DNA of 32,550 nt from Alphaproteobacteria bacterium (GTDB lineage Bacteria; Pseudomonadota; Alphaproteobacteria; Rickettsiales; SXRF01): contig RFOF01000006.1 of NCBI GenBank assembly GCA_009926845.1, forward strand, positions 1 through 32,550, in the 5' to 3' direction. Shown piece by piece: positions 6,877-15,213 of this stretch. Below the pieces are notes generated by a model, which did no database searches, had not been told where the DNA came from, and saw nothing but the letters and a program-made list of their open reading frames with translations. The stretch's first letter is position 1; every line of letters begins with the position of its first letter. A program made the position numbers and the translations under genes.

Positions 6877-8838
6877 ATGATGAAAAAACTTGTTCGCCAT
6901 ACAATTGTTAGATGTTTGCCTGCTATCGTTCCACTATTGTGTTCGGGCTTTTTTTTTGCAGGAATCGCGCAGGCAGCGCAAAACCTTAGCATAACTGTTC
7001 CGCCACTTGACCGCACACAGCAAATCTCTATTCCTGCCCCTCCACCTGAAATAGGGCTCGCCAAATGGCTAACTCAAGAATGTATGCCCGTGCGCTCGTT
7101 GCATCTGTTCTTGGATCGGAGCATGGCAGGGCGACAAACAAGCCCGCTGCAATCGCTCATAGATGCCGTCAAATCTGAAAGTGAAAGCATTGTGCAGGCC
7201 GGCTTGGTTAGAGCTTTTGGCCCCCTGCCAAACGCGTCTAACATTATGGTGGTTACTATTGAGACTTTTCTCTCACCTAAAAAAATGGACGCGCGCATAG
7301 CTGCGGCCAAGCGTGAAGCAGTCGGGCTACAGGTTTTTGATGCGCCTGCAACTAATTCATATAAGATGGCGGGCGCCATAATCCGCAAAGAAGAAGTGCA
7401 TATTGCATCAGATCAAGCTGCCGCCAAACCCGCCCAAAATCTGCAGGAACATTTGATACGCATGATTCCTCAATTCACACATGATGCGATTGCCGAAGTG
7501 CTGGCACCAGAAAATGAACGCCAGATATATGTGGCGGTTAACAGCGCACAAGCACACCCATTTTCATATATTTCACCCGCCGCCGGTGAAGCATTAGCTG
7601 AAGAACCACTCATTGCACTGCCGCCTGCGGATGCAGAGATAACAGCTGCTGCTGCAGCCGCCTCGCCCCCTGCTGCGCCTGTTGTTGCTCCATCTGCGCC
7701 ACTGGCTACACCAGCTACAAACCCACCAACAGCGGCTTCTGGAACTGCAGTCACCACTGTGCCACCACTTCCTCCGATCACCACGCCCGCTGGAGTATCA
7801 CCTAATATTGCCGCACCATCGGAAACTCAAGCGTCACCATCCGTTATCCCCCCTGTTCCACCGGCAGAGCCAGTGGCAACGCCTGTTGTAGCACAGCCCT
7901 CCCCCACCCCCGAACCTGCTGTGGCAAAACCAACCAAAAAACCGCTCGTAAAGAAAGCAAGAACAACAGCGAAACAAAAATTTGTTCCCCTAGCAGAAAC
8001 GCCAATGCAAGAAACTAATTCTCCCTTTATCAATGGAGCGCCAGCTGGCGTTGGAAATGAAATAGCAACGGAGAATCATCGCATTTTAAACGGCATCCCA
8101 GGCGGGATTGACCAGAAACCTTTTGTGAAGCCAGAATTTTTAAATATTAATCGCGCAAGCCCGCCGTCAGCATCACTGACAACGCCCGAAAATCAAGGCG
8201 ATATAACCGCCAAACGCGAAGCCATGGGTATCGCCATTGAAGTCAAAAAACCAAAGTTAGATATTAATTATGAGCTACGCAAAGCGTATGACGCACAGCT
8301 AGCGGGAAGCTCTGCTGATGCTATCGTTATTTATCGTGAAATTCTTGACAATGATGCAGACAACAAACAGGCTTTGCTTGGTCTTGCCACCAGCTATCAC
8401 CGCACTGGACAACTAGAACTCGCCCGCACGCTTTACGGGCGCGTTCTTACGCTGGATAGTACAAATCGTGTTGCCCTCAATAATTTTCTTGTTTTACTGA
8501 CGGATGAAGCACCAGAAAATGCTTTGGTGCAGTTAAAAGACCTGCAACAACGAAACCCTGAGTTTGCCGCCGTTCCAGCGCAGATAGCCGTTGTTTATCA
8601 GAAGCTTAGACAGCCAGACAAGGCGATTGAAAGCATGAGCCGCGCCGTACAACTGGCGCCTAGCAACCTTAGCTATCGTTATAATTTGGCAGTTTTGCTT
8701 GATCGGCAGCATCATTATGAACAAGCGGCAGCATTATATAGCCAAATCATAGAAGCAACTGAGCATGGTGAAAAAAGTCCAGGAAATATTCAGCAAATTC
8801 AACAAAGATTAACCTTTATCCGCTCTAATAAGCCCTAG
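6877..8838 (+). CDS. Secreted Pro/Ala-rich protein with C-terminal TPR domain
   Basis: An exported protein of about 653 aa. From ATG 6877 it has a signal peptide (MMKKLVRH, hydrophobic core, then GIAQAA with probable cleavage after AQA, ~residue 36). A globular N-terminal part of ~200 residues follows that I do not recognise. Next is a long low-complexity Pro/Ala/Thr linker (~260-390) with a basic patch (KPTKKPLVKKARTTAKQK). The last ~180 residues hold about four tetratricopeptide repeats (for example AIVIYREILDNDADNKQALLGLA and IESMSRAVQLAPSNLSYRYNLAVLL). A frame upstream of 6877 lacks signal-peptide logic. It precedes pilT by 28 bases, so the three genes probably form an operon. TPR proteins serve in pilus assembly (PilF/PilW, MshN); the layout is closest to MshN-like proteins, but that is inference. 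Confidence 0.8.
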   Translation: MMKKLVRHTIVRCLPAIVPLLCSGFFFAGIAQAAQNLSITVPPLDRTQQISIPAPPPEIGLAKWLTQECMPVRSLHLFLDRSMAGRQTSPLQSLIDAVKSESESIVQAGLVRAFGPLPNASNIMVVTIETFLSPKKMDARIAAAKREAVGLQVFDAPATNSYKMAGAIIRKEEVHIASDQAAAKPAQNLQEHLIRMIPQFTHDAIAEVLAPENERQIYVAVNSAQAHPFSYISPAAGEALAEEPLIALPPADAEITAAAAAASPPAAPVVAPSAPLATPATNPPTAASGTAVTTVPPLPPITTPAGVSPNIAAPSETQASPSVIPPVPPAEPVATPVVAQPSPTPEPAVAKPTKKPLVKKARTTAKQKFVPLAETPMQETNSPFINGAPAGVGNEIATENHRILNGIPGGIDQKPFVKPEFLNINRASPPSASLTTPENQGDITAKREAMGIAIEVKKPKLDINYELRKAYDAQLAGSSADAIVIYREILDNDADNKQALLGLATSYHRTGQLELARTLYGRVLTLDSTNRVALNNFLVLLTDEAPENALVQLKDLQQRNPEFAAVPAQIAVVYQKLRQPDKAIESMSRAVQLAPSNLSYRYNLAVLLDRQHHYEQAAALYSQIIEATEHGEKSPGNIQQIQQRLTFIRSNKP

Positions 8839-8866
8839 ACACATTCTCTCATTATAGGGTCTTTCT

Positions 8867-10009
8867 ATGGAAATTACGGATCTGCTTGTTCACACTCAGC
8901 GCAATAAAGCGTCTGACTTACATCTATCAACTGGCAACGCTCCCATCCTGCGCGTCAATGGCGAGATGGTTTCTTATAACTCGCCGCCACTGACCTCGGA
9001 CGAAATCAAGCGCATGCTCTACTCTATCATGACCGAGCAACAACGCTCTGATTACGAACGTGATCTGGAAATCGACTTTGCTATTTCTTTTGGCGAAAAC
9101 TTACGTTTTCGCGTCAACGCTTTCAACACTATCAATGGCGCGGCCGCAGTGTTGCGTACCATCCCTGCAAAAGTTATCACGCTCGAAAATCTTGGTGCGC
9201 CGGAAATATTGAAAAAATTATGCCATCTGCACAAAGGGCTTATTCTTGTCACTGGGCCAACCGGTTCGGGTAAATCCACCACGCTCGCAGCCATGATTGA
9301 CTATATCAACGTCAATGAAGGCAAGCACATCATTACCATTGAAGATCCGGTGGAGTTTATTCATAGTTCGAAGAAATCCCTTATCAACCAGCGCGAAGTG
9401 GGTCGCAGCACGCAGTCATTCGCCAAAGCGCTGCGCAGCGCGCTGCGTGAAGACCCTGATGTGGTACTCGTCGGCGAGATGCGCGACATTGAAACCATTC
9501 AGCTCGCGCTTACAGCAGCGGAAACCGGCCACTTAGTGATGGGTACATTGCATACCAGCTCTGCGCCCAAAACCATCGACCGTATTATCGACGTGTTCCC
9601 CGCGCATGACAAAGAAATGGTGCGTGCTATGCTTTCCGTATCACTAGAAGGCATCATCACCCAAACATTGCTCAGGCGCAAGGATGGTGGCCGCGTCGCT
9701 GCGCATGAAATCATGCTTTCCACACCTGCCGTGCGTAACCTCATCCGCGAAAATAAAATTCCCCAGTTGACCTCGCTCATCCAGATGGGCAGCAAATTGG
9801 GGATGTGCACAATGAAGGATTCTATTTATGCGCTACTTGATAAAGGCCTTATCACAGAAGAAACGGCTCGATCGCATCTGGTGACGAGCACTTCGGATGA
9901 ATCTGAAGAACATAAAGAAATCATGAAACGCGGAGCGCAACACGGCATTGGCGCTGCCAAATCGTCACCCACAGCAAATACTAATCCCAAATCATCCGGC
10001 AATTTTTAG
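8867..10009 (+). CDS. pilT: Type IV pilus twitching motility ATPase PilT
   Basis: A 380-aa hexameric retraction ATPase of the secretion-ATPase superfamily. The N-terminal domain has the family opening (SDLHLSTGNAPILRVNGEM). Walker A GPTGSGKST is at residues 130-138, the Asp box around IITIEDPVEFIH (~155-166), Walker B DPDVVLVGEMRD at 196-207, and the His box TGHLVMGTLHT near 220-230. AVRNLIRE at 288-295 corresponds to the AIRNLIRE motif that marks true PilT proteins and is needed for retraction. A Ser/Asn-rich tail extends ~30 residues beyond the usual end. Its TAG stop is immediately followed by the pilU ATG. The role is to depolymerise the pilus at the cytoplasmic face of the inner membrane. 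Confidence 0.95.
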   Translation: MEITDLLVHTQRNKASDLHLSTGNAPILRVNGEMVSYNSPPLTSDEIKRMLYSIMTEQQRSDYERDLEIDFAISFGENLRFRVNAFNTINGAAAVLRTIPAKVITLENLGAPEILKKLCHLHKGLILVTGPTGSGKSTTLAAMIDYINVNEGKHIITIEDPVEFIHSSKKSLINQREVGRSTQSFAKALRSALREDPDVVLVGEMRDIETIQLALTAAETGHLVMGTLHTSSAPKTIDRIIDVFPAHDKEMVRAMLSVSLEGIITQTLLRRKDGGRVAAHEIMLSTPAVRNLIRENKIPQLTSLIQMGSKLGMCTMKDSIYALLDKGLITEETARSHLVTSTSDESEEHKEIMKRGAQHGIGAAKSSPTANTNPKSSGNF

Positions 10010-11143
10010 ATGACCCTCACTCTTGACGCATTGATGCAAGAATTTGTTTCGCAAAACGCCACCGATATGTATCTATCGGTGGGTTCTCCACCTACGTTGC
10101 GTTTTGGGCAAGCAATTGCCCCTATAAAATCCTCAAATGTGCTCACAAATGACGATATTACGGGGCTGCTACGCTCATTACTTAACGAAGATGCCGTTTC
10201 GGAATTTGAATCCGCACTTGAATATAATACGGCGTTCAGCTGGCGTGATAAAGCGCGTGTACGTGTCAACGTGTTCCGCCAGCAACAAAATTCTGGCGTG
10301 GTTATGCGCCGTATCCAAATGAATATTCCAACCCTTGAAGAATTATCTCTTCCCCAAATTTATGGCGACCTTATCATGGAAAAACGCGGCCTTATTCTTG
10401 TGGTTGGCCCAACCGGATCAGGAAAATCGACCTCACTTGCCTCCATGCTAGAACACAGAAATCTCCACGGTGCCGGCCATATAGTGACCATTGAAGATCC
10501 CGTGGAATATATACACACCCCTAAAAATTGCATCATCACACAGCGCGATGTCGGAATTGACACCTATTCCTTCAGCATTGCGCTCAAAAATATGTTGCGA
10601 CAAACCCCTGACGTTATTGTTATCGGCGAGATTCGCGACCGTGAAACCATGGAGCAGGCAATTATTTTCTCAGAAACCGGACATTTATGTCTTGCAACTT
10701 TACATTCTAACAATACGAATCAGGCGATTGAACGCATCATTAATTTCTTCCCCGATGAACGTCACAAGCAGATATTGCTCAATCTTTCTCTCAACCTGAA
10801 GGCCATTTTATCGCAACGTTTAGTACCCAACACCCAAGGAAAACGAAGTATTGCGCTAGAAATATTGCGCAATGAAGGGCTAATCAAGAATCTGATTCAA
10901 GAGGGACGGGTGCGAGAAATCAAAGCCTGCATTGAAAATGGCCACGATTCTGGAATGCAAACGTTTGACCAAGCCTTGCTTGAATTATGTATAAGTGGCC
11001 ATATCACCGAGGAGGCTGCGTTAGCAGAAGCTGATAATCCATCTAATTTGCGACTGGCTATGAAGCAGCGGCAAATGGCGGCATTACACAAAGCGCCACT
11101 TTCAAGCGAAGCAGAAACGTTCAAAAGTAGCCCGCAGTTCTAG
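10010..11143 (+). CDS. pilU: PilT-paralogue ATPase PilU
   Basis: A 377-aa second retraction-type ATPase. Walker A GPTGSGKST is at 133-141, the Asp box is GHIVTIEDPVEYIH, Walker B is TPDVIVIGEIRD, and the His box is TGHLCLATLHSNN. PilU-like features are ALKNMLRQTPDV in place of the PilT ALR-SALREDPDV and the C-terminal GMQTFDQALLEL; the AIRNLIRE motif is replaced by GLIKNLIQE. PilU assists PilT in forceful retraction. The start codon directly abuts the pilT stop, so translation is coupled. The gene converges with the ABC ATPase gene at 11172 with a gap of 28 bases and no strong terminator hairpin. Confidence 0.92.
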   Translation: MTLTLDALMQEFVSQNATDMYLSVGSPPTLRFGQAIAPIKSSNVLTNDDITGLLRSLLNEDAVSEFESALEYNTAFSWRDKARVRVNVFRQQQNSGVVMRRIQMNIPTLEELSLPQIYGDLIMEKRGLILVVGPTGSGKSTSLASMLEHRNLHGAGHIVTIEDPVEYIHTPKNCIITQRDVGIDTYSFSIALKNMLRQTPDVIVIGEIRDRETMEQAIIFSETGHLCLATLHSNNTNQAIERIINFFPDERHKQILLNLSLNLKAILSQRLVPNTQGKRSIALEILRNEGLIKNLIQEGRVREIKACIENGHDSGMQTFDQALLELCISGHITEEAALAEADNPSNLRLAMKQRQMAALHKAPLSSEAETFKSSPQF

Positions 11144-11171
11144 GCAAGCCTACCATTAATAAAGAAGGTGC

Positions 11172-11900
11172 CTAAGCAGCTACGCCCACACTGATGGAGT
11201 TGAGAAATGCCTTCTCCAGTGAGGCCTCACGGTATTGTTGTTTGAATTCATCCGGCGTTCCGATGAAAAACAATTTTGTGTCGTGAATAACTCCAATACG
11301 ATCGCAAACCTCATCAATATCCGCTAAGATATGTGAGCTGAAAAAAAGCGTTTTCCCCGCCGCACGACTGGCCAGCATCTGTTCTTTAAGTTTAATGCGC
11401 GCACTCGGATCAAGGCCACTCATCGGCTCATCAAGCACCAAAAATGCGGCATCTACTAAAAATGCGCCAACCAGCCCAAGCTTTTGCCCCATTCCTTTTG
11501 AATACGAGCCAACGCGAGCACCAAGCACTTTTGGATCCAGATCTAAGGCTGCTGCCATTGCCTGCGCTTTTTCAACATTCAGCTGGCAGCCATAATAAGA
11601 CAGTGCCAGATCAAGATATTCCATCCCTTTGAGATAACGCGACGGCTGGAATTTTTCTGGCAGATAGGACAGCTGGCAGCGCGCTTTTAAATTCTTTGAG
11701 GAAACGCCGAATATTTTTATCGCACCCTCGTCAACATTAATGAGATCTAGCATGGATTTAATCAATGTTGTTTTTCCCACACCATTTAGCCCAATCAAGC
11801 CAAATATTTCTTCGCCTTCCAGCGAAAAATTGATGCCGTCCAACACTTTGCGGCCAGAGAAAGATTTGTGAACATCTTTGATTTGCAAGGGTTGTGTCAT
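11172..11900 (-). CDS. ABC transporter ATP-binding protein in the pilus operon
   Basis: A 242-aa ABC ATPase of the CcmA/NatA/YxlF type. Walker A GLNGVGKTT is at 37-45, signature SYSKGMGQK at 132-140 (SKGM instead of SGGQ, usual for this subfamily), Walker B AFLVLDEPMSGLDP near 152-165, and switch His FFSSHIL near 190. The start ATG overlaps the stop of the pilP-like gene by four bases, so it is translationally coupled to the pilus operon. No permease is encoded beside it; the next gene is convergent pilU. Myxococcus xanthus has an ABC pair (PilH ATPase, PilI) among its pil genes, which makes a pilus role plausible, but this is analogy and not proof. Confidence 0.9.
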   Translation of the reverse strand: MTQPLQIKDVHKSFSGRKVLDGINFSLEGEEIFGLIGLNGVGKTTLIKSMLDLINVDEGAIKIFGVSSKNLKARCQLSYLPEKFQPSRYLKGMEYLDLALSYYGCQLNVEKAQAMAAALDLDPKVLGARVGSYSKGMGQKLGLVGAFLVDAAFLVLDEPMSGLDPSARIKLKEQMLASRAAGKTLFFSSHILADIDEVCDRIGVIHDTKLFFIGTPDEFKQQYREASLEKAFLNSISVGVAA

Positions 11901-12745
11901 GGTTTGGGCTCCTCTAGTTTCTTATAGCTGTTGATCAGGCCGCCAAGCCCCTTTTTACTTTTAGTATTACTTATTTCAGCTTTGTTGTCAGCCGATACAG
12001 GCATGAATGAGTCTTCTGTTGACTCAACGACATCCTCTACCTTCATTTTCCCATCATCCGTTGCTTGTACCGGCATTACCTTACCTTCCATCACCTCCAT
12101 CAGATAGGAAGAAAATGTTTGATTGCGGCGCAAAGAAAAAGTCACAGTCTTTCCTTCTATATCTACATACACATTGCTATGCTTTTCAACGGCAGCCCAG
12201 GAACTTTTCACCCGCTCTATATTCACGGGTTTCCATACCAATGTCACCTTTTCATTATCAATGCTTACGACCCTCAAATCACTGGCGTCATCTATCTTAT
12301 CCTCCGCTGCTAATTTCCGGCCATTAACGGAGACTGTCCAACTTTTTGTTGAATTAAAAATCAATGATTCCAGGTAAAACTGAGGATAGACAAAGGGGGG
12401 GGCTTTTTTGTTTGGTATAATATTTTTTGCACCATCTGTAATTTGCGATAAATAATCACCCGCCCCCTTATCCGTATCCTGGTTTTTATAGGCAGCAAGC
12501 GCCGCGCGAATAGCAGCGATCTGCTCACCAGAGACCAATATACTTTTTGCAGAACTCGCAGCAGCGGCGACCTCTTGTGTAACGGTTGGTACTACGGGTG
12601 TCACATCCGCCGGCGGGTTCATTTTAGGCGCTTCAACGTCCTGAATCTGTGCATGTGCGCCAGTGATAACCACAAGCGTAATGGCCGTCACACGCAAAAA
12701 CAGCGTATAACACTTATGATAATTATGGTGTAGGCGCATTCGCAT
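11897..12745 (-). CDS. PilP/GspC-like periplasmic pilus assembly protein
   Basis: An exported protein of up to 282 aa. A hydrophobic N-terminal segment (LFLRVTAITLVVITGAHA, ~15-32) looks like a signal peptide cleaved after AHA. The following Pro/Val/Ala-rich stretch is disordered. A domain at ~115-180 (PQFYLESLIFNSTKSWTVSV, then NGRKL and VTLVWKP) resembles the small beta domain of PilP, GspC and MshK, which docks the inner-membrane platform to the secretin. A second region near 200-225 is amphipathic, and the C-terminus is Lys/Glu-rich. The start overlaps the end of the pilO-like gene by 23 bases and its TGA overlaps the ABC ATPase start. A run of eight C bases on the coding strand encodes APPF near residue 116. 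The family is assigned from position and shape, so the symbol is left empty. Confidence 0.65.
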   Translation of the reverse strand: MRMRLHHNYHKCYTLFLRVTAITLVVITGAHAQIQDVEAPKMNPPADVTPVVPTVTQEVAAAASSAKSILVSGEQIAAIRAALAAYKNQDTDKGAGDYLSQITDGAKNIIPNKKAPPFVYPQFYLESLIFNSTKSWTVSVNGRKLAAEDKIDDASDLRVVSIDNEKVTLVWKPVNIERVKSSWAAVEKHSNVYVDIEGKTVTFSLRRNQTFSSYLMEVMEGKVMPVQATDDGKMKVEDVVESTEDSFMPVSADNKAEISNTKSKKGLGGLINSYKKLEEPKP

Positions 12746-13379
12746 TCGATTTGGCGCTCTCTATGGGTTTAATACCAAGCAATTCAATTTTAACTTCGCT
12801 CTTTATCAACGGATAGCTGCCCTGCTCCGCTATCCCTTCAAGCACTTTAGGCGAGACATCTTCACTGCGCGTCAATTTAACTGATGTTATTTTAGGGATC
12901 CCAATAAAATCTTTCTGCACGTTGTCGAGCATGGCATAGACATTCTCATCCATAAGAGTATCAAATGTCAGCGTTAAGTTACTCGACGCAACCACCATTA
13001 AACCAACTTTATATTTTGCATCCGATGAATCTTTTCGCGAGGTCATCGTCAATCGGAGCCCATTCATCATATAACGCGTTTTATACTGGTTAAATTTCTC
13101 CTGAATATCTTGACGACTAATGAAACTACCATCCTCTGGATTTTTAGCAATCGCCTCACGATACATATCCATGTTTTTTTGTGTATTATCAAATTTAGTT
13201 TGCAGAGCGCGCATTTCCGTTTCTATTTGCTGAACTTCTATTTCAAGGTTTCTTTCTTGTGCCAGCGATTCTTCTAATGCATCCGCTAGCAAATAAATGA
13301 TGCCCCAAAGAAAAGATAAAAAGAATGCCGTCACCAATGCTTCCAGTGCCAAGCGATTTTTCAATCTTTTTTGTTTCAT
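12723..13379 (-). CDS. pilO: PilO-like inner-membrane alignment protein
   Basis: A 218-aa bitopic protein: short basic cytoplasmic N-terminus (MKQKRLKNR), one transmembrane helix (~11-33), a coiled coil (~35-80, ESLAQERNLEIEVQQIETEM) and a periplasmic alpha/beta domain (~85-205). This is the PilO/GspM architecture. PilO pairs with PilN in the inner membrane and with PilP in the periplasm to link PilC/PilB to the secretin. It lies four bases after the pilM-pilN fusion stop and overlaps the pilP-like gene, the standard pilMNOP order. Sequence conservation in this family is low, so the call rests on architecture and order. Confidence 0.7.
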   Translation of the reverse strand: MKQKRLKNRLALEALVTAFFLSFLWGIIYLLADALEESLAQERNLEIEVQQIETEMRALQTKFDNTQKNMDMYREAIAKNPEDGSFISRQDIQEKFNQYKTRYMMNGLRLTMTSRKDSSDAKYKVGLMVVASSNLTLTFDTLMDENVYAMLDNVQKDFIGIPKITSVKLTRSEDVSPKVLEGIAEQGSYPLIKSEVKIELLGIKPIESAKSNANAPTP

Positions 13380-13383
13380 ATGA

Positions 13384-15159
13384 CTAATCTGCAGATGTTA
13401 CAGGGTTAGGCAGAGGAGAAGCAACGGGAACCATCACCGCTGGCGCTGATCCGGCAGATGCATTAGGTAGCGGGGCAGCAGCAGCGATAGCCGCACCTTT
13501 AATTATCAATTGCGCCTCAACGACTTTATTTGTCGCCGATGCGTCAGTAGATTTTTTGGCATCCTGTTTCGGATCAAAATTAATATCAACGCTATCACTC
13601 TCCTTCACAGGCGCGACAACAGGCTTGGCATATTCAACACTATATTCTGGAAATGCGGTGCGGAAAAATTCTAAGACTTTTTCTGATTGTGCTTTTAACA
13701 ACACATCCCCCTTGTTCGCATCCTTAAACTCAATCGTCAATATTGCGACCATTTTGAGCCTCATATTATCAGGTGCGCCTGATGGCAGCGCCGCGGGCTT
13801 CGATTTGTCAGTGCCATCTCCAAGCGACCAATCGATAGATTTGATGTTGATAGGCAGGCGAGAGACACCATCAAGACGCATAATCAAGGGAACAGGCGAG
13901 GTATTCTGATCTTTGATTATTTTGTAGAGATCAATGGTATCGCTGATTCTATTAATATCAAGATTGGTATTAGAGACGCTAGTCTTTAGAACTCCAAGAG
14001 CATTTTTTTTGTTAGATTTTTGCTCAGAAAGCGTTTCTTCGTTGGCATGTGACGTATAATAATCGTAGCCTTGCATCCCTGCATACCCCAAGGTTCCCAA
14101 TAGAGCCAACACCGCAAGCACCCTCTGATATTGAATAAATTGGTACAATGTGTTGGCGGCTGTAAATTGTGGAGTGGTAAGGAGCAGGACATGCTTTTTG
14201 TCCATCACGACACAACCTGCTGTCACAATATCGCCAAATTGATCTCCCTGCTGTGTTGCGCCAGACATGCCAAGCGCCTGCGCCGCTTCAAATGGCGTCA
14301 TAACATGTGTAAGGCGAGCATTTAAGCGCGCAAGATCCAGCACATCACGTACTGCTCCTGATGTAATAACATAGACGTCCAGTCCCGCCTGCGGCACAAA
14401 ACCTAGGCGTTTCATATATTCGATGGTGCCTGAGGTTTCCTGTTCGATATTGCCTGCAATGACCTCTGGCGTGGATTCGCCGATAGGTTGCGTCATACGC
14501 GTAAAAATAATGCGCCCATTACGCAAAATAACCTGCCTGAATCCGCCTACTTTATTGTGGCTAACCAGAAATTTCCACTCTGATTTCTCTTCTGCTTCCG
14601 GTAGGTCAAGCGTATTTTCAAAATGCGTAATGATTCGCTCGGTTTCCACCGAAAGCAGCAAAATCCCACCAAACATATTCGGCAGTTGCGCGCAAAAATC
14701 AAGCCACACACCTATCGCCTGCGTGCGCTCGATAGAAACCATCAAAAAATTCCAGTCTTTCCTGCCGGATTTTTCACGCCCAATCAATAGAGCGCCCTTG
14801 ATGTCATTAACACCAAAATCACGGTCCAAACGGCGCTTGATAAGCTTACCAACACTCATTGAGCTGACGGGCGGCAACGTCTGCTGAACGAAAGCCTGAT
14901 CCATCGTATCTATAATCAAGTAAACAGGTGCGGCTATTTCAAGTTTGAGTGTATCTTCAAAAGTGGCTAAGTTTTCAACACTGGCATCAGGTATAAACTG
15001 CCGGCTAATGACCGTCTTGTCTTTGACATGAATCAGAACAGCGCCTTCATCACCTATCATTATGGCAAAGCGTGCGCCACGCGCGGCAGAAAAACCCAAG
15101 CGCCGCGACTTGCGTTTGACCTTTGGAATGTCTGATGATTTTTTAAGCTTCAGTGCCAT
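13384..15159 (-). CDS. PilM-PilN fusion (GspL-like) pilus assembly protein
   Basis: A 591-aa protein joining what are normally two genes. Residues ~20-300 are cytoplasmic and look like a divergent actin-like PilM domain (RRLGFSAARGARFAIMIGD at the start, GGFRQVILRNGRIIFTRM at ~205-222, then ETSGTIEYMKRLGF). A transmembrane helix follows at ~346-366 (VLAVLALLGTLGYAGMQGY), then a short coiled coil and a PilN-like periplasmic domain (~400-550, with LIMRLDGVSRLPINIKSIDW). It ends in a Pro/Ala-rich tail. GspL of type II secretion has the same order of domains. It sits between pilC and the pilO-like gene in the position of pilM plus pilN, and no separate pilN is present. Confidence 0.78.
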   Translation of the reverse strand: MALKLKKSSDIPKVKRKSRRLGFSAARGARFAIMIGDEGAVLIHVKDKTVISRQFIPDASVENLATFEDTLKLEIAAPVYLIIDTMDQAFVQQTLPPVSSMSVGKLIKRRLDRDFGVNDIKGALLIGREKSGRKDWNFLMVSIERTQAIGVWLDFCAQLPNMFGGILLLSVETERIITHFENTLDLPEAEEKSEWKFLVSHNKVGGFRQVILRNGRIIFTRMTQPIGESTPEVIAGNIEQETSGTIEYMKRLGFVPQAGLDVYVITSGAVRDVLDLARLNARLTHVMTPFEAAQALGMSGATQQGDQFGDIVTAGCVVMDKKHVLLLTTPQFTAANTLYQFIQYQRVLAVLALLGTLGYAGMQGYDYYTSHANEETLSEQKSNKKNALGVLKTSVSNTNLDINRISDTIDLYKIIKDQNTSPVPLIMRLDGVSRLPINIKSIDWSLGDGTDKSKPAALPSGAPDNMRLKMVAILTIEFKDANKGDVLLKAQSEKVLEFFRTAFPEYSVEYAKPVVAPVKESDSVDINFDPKQDAKKSTDASATNKVVEAQLIIKGAAIAAAAPLPNASAGSAPAVMVPVASPLPNPVTSAD

Positions 15160-15213
15160 GGAGATTGCCTCTATCTAGGCGAAACATAACATGATCTTTT
15201 GCTTGTGGTCATG

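Noticed and set aside
11141-11174. TAGGC/GCCTA inverted repeat between pilU and the ABC ATPase gene as a bidirectional terminator
   Set aside because: Only a 5-bp stem with a 24-base loop, overlapping both gene ends and without T runs; too weak to call.
12391-12404. Run of eight G inside the pilP-like gene as a phase-variation tract
   Set aside because: Eight bases is short for efficient slippage and it lies in a normal coding stretch (KKAPPF); noted only in the gene entry.
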